From the NCBI GenBank assembly GCA_002365735.1, contig DEZY01000128.1, positions 1 through 8,670 on the forward strand: a stretch of DNA of 8,670 bases. The letters are read 5' to 3'. Numbering within the stretch: position 1 is the first letter of the stretch; each line of letters begins with the position of its first letter. The notes under the pieces are model-generated. The model was given only the letters and a program-made list of their open reading frames with translations. It made no database searches and was not told the origin of the DNA. A program made the position numbers and the translations under genes. The DNA comes from Actinobacteria bacterium UBA3120 (GTDB lineage: Bacteria > Actinomycetota > Actinomycetes > S36-B12). Shown here piece by piece: positions 1 through 5,485 of this stretch.

Positions 1-184
1 TGCACAAAAAGTGATCAGCTACCACACTTTGAACGGTTCCAATAAGAATTGGTGAGTGGCAGTTGCGTGAATTGTTCGGAGAGATCACGGTAGATAGGCA
101 TTTTGCCCCGAATGGGTGATTGATGTTGTACAGTCGTAGCGGTTAAACAGATTTTTACCTGCCAACGATGCGGGGGGATAAACT
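1..184 (+). promoter_or_regulatory. Upstream region of the secreted four-cysteine protein gene
   Basis: No gene is recognised in this stretch. A short inverted repeat, CCAAT / ATTGG with a 4-nt loop, lies at 39-52 and could be an operator or the end of a preceding transcript. No convincing -35/-10 pair stands out; TTGATG near 120 followed 18 nt later by TAAACA is a poor match. Directly before the start codon is a purine-rich GGGGGGA (about 172-178), 6 nt from the ATG at 185, which is a credible ribosome binding site and supports that start. Confidence 0.35.
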
Positions 185-769
185 ATGAGGAATTTCCCGC
201 GCTTGGTTAGTGCGTCAGCGGCTACTTTAAGCCTTCTGGTTGGATTTTCTGTTCCTGCCTTCGGTACTGATTATGCCTCAGCTAAGGATTTCTGGAAGGG
301 AGCTGCCAAAGTAACTCCCAACACGTTGTACGCGGTGTCAACTAAAGTGGCTAACAAACTGGGCATAAATCCTGGAACCCCACCGACCAATGCCCAATTA
401 GAGATGCTCTGTGCGGGTAAGTGGAACGTAGGTTTTGATTACTCAGGTTCGGGTGGTGGGGCAAATACCTACCAGGCTTCGAACCAAGATTGCTTCCCGG
501 ATTTTGGCTACGCAGGAACTCCCGGATCGTGGCCATTCACAGCGAAGGGCAAGAAATTCACGATGTACTACAACGGCTGTTCATCGACACCTGCTGGCGC
601 CAATGATCCGCCCATTGATCAGTGTGCATCTGGGGACATCGCCTATTATACGACTATTCGGTTGCCAGCCGTGGGTAACAAATCAGCGACAACTATGCAC
701 ATCATGTCCGATGGGCTCACGCGAATACAGCTTCGTACGTTCATCCGATCGTTGCAACCAGTTCGATAG
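185..769 (+). CDS. Secreted four-cysteine protein of unknown function
   Basis: I do not recognise the family. The 194-residue product starts with a basic N-terminus and a hydrophobic stretch (about residues 7-22) ending at PAFG-T, a plausible Sec signal peptide cleaved near residues 27-28, so the mature protein should be exported. The mature part is about 165 residues, with exactly four cysteines (C76, C103, C132, C147), enough for two disulfides. It is rich in Gly, Tyr, Asn and Thr, with a GSGGGAN loop around 88-94 and aromatic segments such as FTMYYN (125-130) and DIAYYTTIRL (151-160), suggesting a small beta-rich extracellular domain. The ATG at 185 has a strong purine-rich ribosome binding site 6 nt upstream and is directly followed by the signal sequence. 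The gene stands alone and converges on the next gene. The signal peptide, cysteine pattern and start make it a likely real gene, but no function can be assigned. Confidence 0.75.
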   Translation: MRNFPRLVSASAATLSLLVGFSVPAFGTDYASAKDFWKGAAKVTPNTLYAVSTKVANKLGINPGTPPTNAQLEMLCAGKWNVGFDYSGSGGGANTYQASNQDCFPDFGYAGTPGSWPFTAKGKKFTMYYNGCSSTPAGANDPPIDQCASGDIAYYTTIRLPAVGNKSATTMHIMSDGLTRIQLRTFIRSLQPVR

Positions 770-863
770 GCCGCAAATTTATGGGCGACTACGATTGGAG
801 GGTGTGAGGGAATACACCTAGAGTGGCCAAGTCTCGCCATGAATGATTCCTAAACGGCATGAA

Positions 864-880
864 CGCGAATCCCATTCGCG
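864..880. other. Perfect hairpin in the convergent intergenic region
   Basis: CGCGAAT (864-870) and ATTCGCG (874-880) form a perfect 7-bp stem around a CCC loop. It lies about 95 nt past the stop of the + strand secreted-protein gene, in the gap between two converging genes. There is no T-run on either side, so it is not a textbook Rho-independent terminator, though GC-rich stems without a U tail can act at actinobacterial gene ends. Confidence 0.4.
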
Positions 881-982
881 CTTGCGGATCGAGCCAACAC
901 ATGCGCTGCAATTTACCTTCGCTGTGGTTGCGTACGCTATTAAAACTCCGGGCTGCGTGTCCGATTTAAAAATTCGGTGGAG

Positions 983-998
983 AGCAGTATTTTCTGCT
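983..998. terminator. Weak hairpin just past the stop of the propeller-like gene
   Basis: AGCAG (983-987) and CTGCT (994-998) form a 5-bp stem with a T-rich 6-nt loop, about 12 nt beyond the - strand stop at 1010. A second, imperfect repeat (CCGATTT ... AATTCGG, 961-977) lies further out. The two could jointly serve as a transcript end between convergent genes, but the stems are short and the call is tentative. Confidence 0.25.
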
Positions 999-1009
999 TT
1001 CCTTCGAAA

Positions 1010-1918
1010 TCACTTCCGGTGTTTTTTCTTGATCGTGAGAACCGCTTGCTCAAGAGCATAGGCGCGCTCACCCAGCGCGTTGGGTGCTTTGGCGTAGTAA
1101 ATTCGGTATCTCCTTGGCCCAATGCGAATACCCGTGGGATCTAAGTAACTCATTGATGATGGAGTCAGTGATTTCCGATTGATTTTCCACTTTAGCCCGT
1201 CCTTAGAAGAAGCGAGCAAAAGGCGCTGCGGATTTTTGGGGTCTTCTGGTGTCGTAGCTGCGATCGCAAGCCAGGCTCCGGTTTTTGCGTTCAATACTTC
1301 GAAGTCGACGATGCCTCTAGTGGTCCGATAGCCTCTATCTCGCACGAACGAGGTCCCCGATGTGTCCGTCGATGTCGCGCTGACAATCACTTCGCTGGCC
1401 CTTCGCCCCTGCGGATCGGGTTCCACCCAATAAATGCGCACCCGTCCGTCAGGAATAACCACCGCATCGGGTACTCCCCAAGCCATTGCACCGCCATCAT
1501 TGATACCGAGAGAAATGCCCTCGCCCAAAGCAAGCCCGTCGGCTGTCATTGGGGCTGTATAGATTTCCTTACGCTTACTGTTCGGGTCCATCACAATGTA
1601 GTAGGCCCGTCGGCTGCCATCGGCCGTGACAACGTCCGTGAGATCGCTGATCCCTTGGAGTGAGCCAACCATCTCGCACGCTCCCTTCACAGTGCATTGT
1701 GCGATCGCCGTTCCATTAAGCGAGAAACTTGGGTAATACAGTCGAGTTGTGCCATTGCTCTGAAGGTCTGCATGGGGGCTCACCCCCGATAAGCCGAGCT
1801 CTATTCTCTGCTTTAGTGTGCCGTGAGGTTTGTCTCCTGCCCAGGCAACACCTGAAGCGCATCCCAAGGCCAGACATGCTGCAGTAATCGTTGTGAGCCA
1901 CTTGTTGCCCCTGCGCAT
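1010..1918 (-). CDS. Secreted beta-propeller-like protein (sialidase/glycosidase-like fold), function unknown
   Basis: The 302-residue product has a classic signal peptide: basic MRRGNK, a hydrophobic core (about 8-24) and an AWA-G cleavage site near residue 27. A cysteine at 20 is preceded by A-L-G, which does not fit the lipobox order, so signal peptidase I processing is favoured. The mature chain carries recurring beta-strand units of the form D/P-x-(V/I)-x-x-(D)G-x-x-R-x-Y-Y/W: around 93-110 (DLTDVV...RRAYYIV), 149-166 (VPDAVV...RVRIYWVE), 205-221 and 259-277 (LDPTGI...YRIYYAK). Residues 238-244 (SKDGLKW region) resemble an Asp-box, S-x-D-G-x-x-W, as seen in sialidase-type propellers. C75 and C81 may form a disulfide. 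Four to five such units fit a small five-bladed propeller, the fold of some glycoside hydrolases and binding proteins. No catalytic set can be named, so no reaction is assigned. It is likely transcribed alone: the gene to its right ends 313 bp away and the left neighbour converges. Confidence 0.72.
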   Translation of the reverse strand: MRRGNKWLTTITAACLALGCASGVAWAGDKPHGTLKQRIELGLSGVSPHADLQSNGTTRLYYPSFSLNGTAIAQCTVKGACEMVGSLQGISDLTDVVTADGSRRAYYIVMDPNSKRKEIYTAPMTADGLALGEGISLGINDGGAMAWGVPDAVVIPDGRVRIYWVEPDPQGRRASEVIVSATSTDTSGTSFVRDRGYRTTRGIVDFEVLNAKTGAWLAIAATTPEDPKNPQRLLLASSKDGLKWKINRKSLTPSSMSYLDPTGIRIGPRRYRIYYAKAPNALGERAYALEQAVLTIKKKHRK

Positions 1919-1925
1919 ATCATGA

Positions 1926-1931
1926 AGATTA
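1926..1931 (-). promoter_or_regulatory. Possible -10 element placed for leaderless transcription
   Basis: On the - strand TAATCT fits the actinobacterial -10 pattern TAnnnT and ends 7 nt before the ATG at 1918. No Shine-Dalgarno sequence is visible between it and the start codon. This spacing would put the transcription start on the A of ATG, giving a leaderless mRNA, which is common in actinobacteria. No clear -35 is seen, so this is an inference. Confidence 0.25.
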
Positions 1932-2163
1932 GTGATTTGGGACAGGGAAATCTAAATATTGACCAAAAATGACACGAATACCGAGGCACACCGTGTGAAT
2001 GTGTGTACGTCTGTCACCCTGGCCAGCAATTCGAACGGGCATCTGGCCGAACCTTTCGTGGTGTTACACACTGCGCAGATTTCTTAACTCGTAGATGCGA
2101 TAGACCAGTACAGGCCTGAGTAACTCGCTGTTATAGCGGACCGTGTCGGGGAAGCTGACCACC

Positions 2164-2190
2164 AGGGAGGTTCACATGTGCGCCCTCCCT
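2164..2190 (-). terminator. GC-rich hairpin past the photolyase gene
   Basis: AGGGAGG (2164-2170) and CCTCCCT (2184-2190) form a perfect 7-bp stem with a 13-nt loop that itself contains the palindrome CACATGTG. It begins about 41 nt beyond the photolyase stop in the direction of transcription. No U-tract follows on the - strand, so it would be an atypical terminator or a 3' stabilising structure for the long operon mRNA. Confidence 0.4.
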
Positions 2191-2231
2191 GATATTGCCT
2201 TCCGCCTAGCGCCGGTCACGCTCACTCTCAA

Positions 2232-3758
2232 CTAAATTTCACCGGCGTACAGTCCGGCGAGTACTTGTGATGCGCGATCACGAATCTGCTCGAGATCTTC
2301 GCGTTGCGCCGTGGCCGCGACAGGGCGAGACATTCGGTGATTGCCAGCGAAGTAATCACGATTGCGGTCTAAATAGTCCCAATACAAAGTGGTGAATGGG
2401 CAGGCATCCTCCCCAGTACGTTTCTTCGGATCAAATGCGCAACTGCCGCAGTAGTTACTCATACGAGAAATATATGCACCCCCAGCGATGTATGGCTTAG
2501 TCATCATGGCGCCACCGTCCGCGTGCATCCCCATACCGATCACATTTGGGACCATGACCCAGTCGGCTGCATCAATAAAATGGGTGCGCATCCATTCAAG
2601 AAGCTCCTGTGGTTTCATTCCAACGAGTTGTGCGAGATTGCTCAGCAGCATAAGTCGCGGGATGTGATGAACCCAGGCTCGTTCTTGGACGTCTGTGATT
2701 ACCGAACTGACGCAATTCATTTGCGTGGCTTGCGGATCCATAAAAAGCGGTAGCAGTTTCCCGTGTGTATCCAGAGCGTTCTCTTCCCGGTAGGAGTCTG
2801 GGAAATGCCAGTAAATTCCATTTATGTACTCGCGCCAACCAATTACCTGACGCACGAAACCTTCGATAGACGAAAGCGGGATACCGCCCTGTTCATATTT
2901 ATCGATGGCAGCTTGGACTACTTCACCTGGATGAAGGAGTCCAACATTGAGATAGGGACTTAAGAGTGAATGGTTTACCGTCCACGTATCCGTAGGCATT
3001 GCATCCTCGTACGGCCCAAAATCAGCGAGGGAATTCTCGGTGAAGTGTGCGAGTTGAGCGAGTGCGCCTGTACGAGTTGTTGCCCATGTGCCGTTCGGGA
3101 GTTCGCCCCACGTGTGGAATTCATCAAGACGGTTGAGGACCTTCTGGTCAATCAGATCGGACTCGAATCGGAGTGGTTCTGGCCACAAGTGGGGAGCTTG
3201 GCCCTTCTTGGGACGTGGAGGTGGTAGTCGATTGTCGTGGTCGAGGTTCCATTGCCCACCAACTGGCTGATCCTGGTCCATCAAAATATTTAGTCTTTTG
3301 CGCTGAAACCGGTAGAAATACTCCATGGTTAACGACTTGTAGCCGCTAGCCCAGGAGGTAAATTGTTCTGGAGTTGTCAGAAAATTATTATTTGGTAACA
3401 GCTGTACCCCAAAGGAGCTGAAAATTTGACGCAGACGTCGTGAGCTTGGGGAAGTACTCACAATCGGAAGAGCAGGGTGCTTAACGCGAAGTTCCTTAAG
3501 GCCAGCTCTCAGATTAGAGGCGTGAATAGTTGTGACCTGGAAGCCACCCGCAGCAAGCTCATTCTTAAGATGCTCGGAGCAGGAGAGAAGAAAAAACAAT
3601 CTCTGCGCATGCCAGGTTCTAGCGGTGAGCATGTCGTAGCTTTCAATAAAAACAATCTGATCATGCCCAGGGACTGCTGTTGCCAGGGCGCCGTGCGACC
3701 GAGAAAGTTGATCAAAAGTTACGACGATTATTCGTTGCGGGATATCAGAACTGCTCAC
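2232..3758 (-). CDS. Iron-sulfur bacterial cryptochrome/photolyase (PhrB/CryB-like, probable (6-4) photolyase)
   Basis: This 508-residue protein belongs to the deoxyribodipyrimidine photolyase-related family (COG3046), whose studied members include Agrobacterium PhrB, a light-driven (6-4) photoproduct repair enzyme with FAD, a lumazine antenna and a [4Fe-4S] cluster. The length is close to PhrB (about 507). Residues 10-130 form the Rossmann-like antenna domain starting IIVVTFDQLS; PVGGQWNLDHDNR (165-177) is a family signature; the C-terminal half is the helical FAD domain. Four cysteines fit the cluster ligands: C349 (MNC), C437 and C440 (YCGSC), C453 (ACPF). His364-His365 (VHHIPRLM) match the His pair of PhrB, and ADGG...TKPY...GGAYI (413-430) is the conserved FAD-domain block. 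The GTG start at 3758 overlaps the DUF309 stop (GTGA), so translational coupling is likely; purine-rich GAAAG abuts the start. An Asp (341) stands where I expect a Trp eight residues before the first cluster Cys. Repair versus signalling cannot be decided from sequence alone. Confidence 0.93.
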   Translation of the reverse strand: MSSSDIPQRIIVVTFDQLSRSHGALATAVPGHDQIVFIESYDMLTARTWHAQRLFFLLSCSEHLKNELAAGGFQVTTIHASNLRAGLKELRVKHPALPIVSTSPSSRRLRQIFSSFGVQLLPNNNFLTTPEQFTSWASGYKSLTMEYFYRFQRKRLNILMDQDQPVGGQWNLDHDNRLPPPRPKKGQAPHLWPEPLRFESDLIDQKVLNRLDEFHTWGELPNGTWATTRTGALAQLAHFTENSLADFGPYEDAMPTDTWTVNHSLLSPYLNVGLLHPGEVVQAAIDKYEQGGIPLSSIEGFVRQVIGWREYINGIYWHFPDSYREENALDTHGKLLPLFMDPQATQMNCVSSVITDVQERAWVHHIPRLMLLSNLAQLVGMKPQELLEWMRTHFIDAADWVMVPNVIGMGMHADGGAMMTKPYIAGGAYISRMSNYCGSCAFDPKKRTGEDACPFTTLYWDYLDRNRDYFAGNHRMSRPVAATAQREDLEQIRDRASQVLAGLYAGEI

Positions 3759-4138
3759 CTTTCAATTATCGTGGAAAAGAAGGTTTTCAGCGCAACAGGA
3801 TCAATGCTTGGCATCCGAAAAGTTGCAGCATCCAAAGTTTCCTGCGCCCGTGAAGATAAGCGTTGGGCTCCGATTTCGTTACCGCGGGCGTGGTGGGTGT
3901 GTGCCGCACCCATTTGAGCACATGCCCGCCAAAAATCCTTCTCATTCGGTGGCGCACACCGCCAACGCTGCTCGGCGACCTCATGGGCGTGGAATGGCAG
4001 CCCTTGAGTGAGATAGTCGGTGATTTCTTTCCAAGCTTGCTCCCCGGAGAGAAAGGTGCGTTCGGGTACCTGTGGAAATGAATGCTCAGATATGGCTTCC
4101 CCGCGAAGCGGTCTGCCAAGTCGGTCGCGCGCCCCCAT
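3755..4138 (-). CDS. DUF309 family protein
   Basis: The 127-residue protein carries the DUF309 helical domain, whose biochemical role is unknown. The family hallmark is visible at 47-59, LPFHAHEVAEQRW, with His52, Glu53 and Glu56 in the HExxE-like arrangement. The second conserved helix follows at 69-88, FWRACAQMGAAHTHHARGN, and then GAQRLSSRAQETLDA. The C-terminal segment SIDPVALKTFF matches the family's usual last helix. The N-terminal stretch RDRLGRPL (4-11) resembles the lead-in I recall from other actinobacterial members, which supports the ATG at 4138. That ATG lies 5 nt after the hydrolase stop with no clear ribosome binding site, so it probably depends on upstream translation. The stop overlaps the photolyase start by 4 nt, so the two proteins are likely made together. 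The His/Glu cluster could bind a metal, but this is inference. Confidence 0.88.
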   Translation of the reverse strand: MGARDRLGRPLRGEAISEHSFPQVPERTFLSGEQAWKEITDYLTQGLPFHAHEVAEQRWRCAPPNEKDFWRACAQMGAAHTHHARGNEIGAQRLSSRAQETLDAATFRMPSIDPVALKTFFSTIIER

Positions 4139-4143
4139 GTCGA

Positions 4144-5064
4144 CTAGATTGCCAATTTGACTGAATATTGATTCAGCCAGGGAAGCAACAATTCGGCAAA
4201 TGCGCGGGGGTTTTCCTCATGGGGGAAGTGGCCGGTAGGCATAATTTCTCGAGTGTAGGGGCCGCTCACCATTGACTCGTTGCCAATCAGATCACTGAAG
4301 ACCATGGGATCGTGCTCGCCAAAAATATCAAGTACTGGAATATTGATGGGTGTTTCGATTGAATCTTGAAACCTTCTACCGTCGGTGCGGTACAGGGATC
4401 GAATCGCCCAGCGGTGAAACTCAATTGCAGTGTGTGCGGTTGGCCAGTTTTGGTAGGCAGCTTGAAAACTAGCTCGCACGTCCGGGCTGAGCCACGAGGG
4501 ATCATAAGAGTACTTTTCAAAGAATTGGCCGATATTGCTTCCGCTGTTCTTGGTGTAGTACCGCTCAGGAATGAATGGCAATTGAAGACGCGCGAGATAG
4601 GACAAACCAGAACGTTGGGCATTGTTGCGAAGAAGTGAATGCCGTAGCACTCGAGGATGTGCACCGGCGACGCTGACAACCGAAGTGACCGCGTCGGGTG
4701 TGTGTGCGGCCATGGTCCAAGCAACGACTGAGCCGATACCGTGACCAATGACGGTAGCTCGGACTTCACCTAGTGAGCGAATGACGCTGACGCAGTCGCG
4801 AGCCAATGTGGTCGGGTCGTAGCCCTGCGGAGGGTGGTCGGATCCGCCGTAACCCCGAAGGTCCATGGCAATGACCCGGTAGCCGGCGTGGGCTAGGGGC
4901 GCGATCAATTCACGCCAGGTCCACCAGAAACTGGGGAAGCCGTGCAGGAGCAGAACAGCAGGCCCGGAACCCATTTCGACAACGTGAAAGCGGGCGCCGT
5001 TGGCCGACACATTTCGGTGGATCCAAGGTCCGGTAGCGGCAATTGCTGCATCAGGGGTGATCAC
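4144..5064 (-). CDS. Alpha/beta hydrolase, epoxide hydrolase-like (EphE-type), lacking the usual nucleophile
   Basis: The 306-residue protein has the alpha/beta hydrolase fold of the epoxide hydrolase/haloalkane dehalogenase branch. The oxyanion-hole motif HGFP is at 41-44 (LLLHGFPSFWWTWRELI), the strand-4 motif DLRGYGGSD at 68-76, and the nucleophile elbow at 107-111. The elbow reads G-H-G-I-G: the position normally held by Asp (epoxide hydrolases) or Ser is Gly109, confirmed in the codon at 4738-4740 (GGT). The other triad members appear present: Asp252 in FGEHDPM and His279 in GHFPHEE. Residues 140-235 form the helical lid. The start is GTG at 5064, directly after an in-frame TAA and 13 nt past the preceding gene's stop; no strong ribosome binding site is visible. 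I recall an EphE-type gene in the acs-marP neighbourhood of Mycobacterium tuberculosis, so this is probably its positional counterpart. Catalysis is doubtful; a binding or structural role, or a non-standard mechanism, is possible. Confidence 0.88.
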   Translation of the reverse strand: MITPDAAIAATGPWIHRNVSANGARFHVVEMGSGPAVLLLHGFPSFWWTWRELIAPLAHAGYRVIAMDLRGYGGSDHPPQGYDPTTLARDCVSVIRSLGEVRATVIGHGIGSVVAWTMAAHTPDAVTSVVSVAGAHPRVLRHSLLRNNAQRSGLSYLARLQLPFIPERYYTKNSGSNIGQFFEKYSYDPSWLSPDVRASFQAAYQNWPTAHTAIEFHRWAIRSLYRTDGRRFQDSIETPINIPVLDIFGEHDPMVFSDLIGNESMVSGPYTREIMPTGHFPHEENPRAFAELLLPWLNQYSVKLAI

Positions 5065-5077
5065 TTAGGTCTGTGTG

Positions 5078-5461
5078 TTATTCGCCGAGAGAGGCGAGTG
5101 ATTCAGAAGTCTTCTTCCACTCTTTGCTGGCCAGAGTTGGGCCCTTAACCTCTTTGCCCTTGCTCTTAATCAGCACGCCAAGGATCGCGGCAACGAGGAG
5201 CAGAGTTACCGCCACGATCAGGAAGCCGGCCCACGTGGGGAGGCCTAATGCCACCAAGGCGTAGGCAATTGCGATCAGGACAAAGATTGCGCCCATGCTG
5301 ATCAGGGACACGGCAATCAGGGCAAGTAGTGAAATCTTCCCGATTGTTTTTGTGGTCTGGCTGAGCTCGGTTGTGGTCAGGTTCACCTGCGCCCGCAGGA
5401 GACGTTTGCCGTCGCTGACTGTGTGTGTGACCAATTGCTTCAAGCTCTGTTGTGGCTGCAT
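5078..5461 (-). CDS. Actinobacterial Holin-X / phage holin superfamily III-like membrane protein
   Basis: The 127-residue protein has an amphipathic N-terminal helix (about 5-40, SLKQLVTHTVSDGKRLLRAQVNLTTTELSQ region), two long hydrophobic segments (about 43-72 and 78-98) separated by a short G-L-P-T-W turn, and a basic, lysine-rich C-terminal tail. This layout matches the PF07332-type 'putative actinobacterial holin' family. Despite the name, these are usually chromosomal housekeeping genes, and nothing phage-like surrounds this one. Function is unknown; membrane location is clear. The ATG at 5461 has a good ribosome binding site (GGGAAGGA, about 6 nt upstream) within the 24-nt gap after nhaA. 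It sits between the antiporter and the EphE-like hydrolase, an order I recall from other actinobacteria. Confidence 0.85.
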   Translation of the reverse strand: MQPQQSLKQLVTHTVSDGKRLLRAQVNLTTTELSQTTKTIGKISLLALIAVSLISMGAIFVLIAIAYALVALGLPTWAGFLIVAVTLLLVAAILGVLIKSKGKEVKGPTLASKEWKKTSESLASLGE

Positions 5462-5485
5462 AGAAATCCTTCCCTACCGGAGAGG

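Larger units (their letters stand above)
1919..2231. other. Gene-free stretch with several inverted repeats
   Basis: No coding region or RNA gene is recognised over 313 bp. It lies upstream of the propeller-like gene and downstream of the photolyase. It holds the palindrome CACAC-C-GTGTG (1987-1997), a 6-bp inverted repeat GGCCAG / CTGGCC (2021-2026 and 2043-2048) whose loop contains the palindrome TTCGAA, a second GTGT-T-ACAC palindrome (2061-2069), and the stronger hairpin at 2164-2190. The GTGT/ACAC palindromes sit 69-79 and about 143-151 nt upstream of the propeller-gene start and could be operator sites; this is untested. Confidence 0.4.

Noticed and set aside
435..821. 128-residue open frame on the + strand overlapping the secreted-protein gene
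   Set aside because: It lies in another frame of a gene with a signal peptide and a ribosome binding site, has no recognisable domain, and has an Arg/Ser-rich composition typical of a shadow frame.
843..1061. 72-residue open frame on the + strand between the convergent genes
   Set aside because: No ribosome binding site, no domain, crosses a hairpin and overlaps the end of the opposite-strand gene; most likely chance.
1859..1861. Cys20 of the propeller-like protein as a lipoprotein attachment site
   Set aside because: The preceding residues A-L-G do not fit the lipobox, where Leu/Val/Ile is expected at -3 and a small residue at -2; an AWA-G signal peptidase I site follows.
1919..2231. tRNA, small RNA or riboswitch in the gene-free stretch
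   Set aside because: No cloverleaf arms, no T-loop consensus and no riboswitch core I recognise; only isolated short inverted repeats.
4287..4769. 160-residue - strand frame within the alpha/beta hydrolase gene
   Set aside because: It is a different frame of a well-supported hydrolase; the sequence shows no family motifs.
5078..5461. Phage or lysis cassette suggested by the holin-like protein
   Set aside because: No endolysin, structural or integrase genes are nearby, and this family is a normal chromosomal component in actinobacteria.
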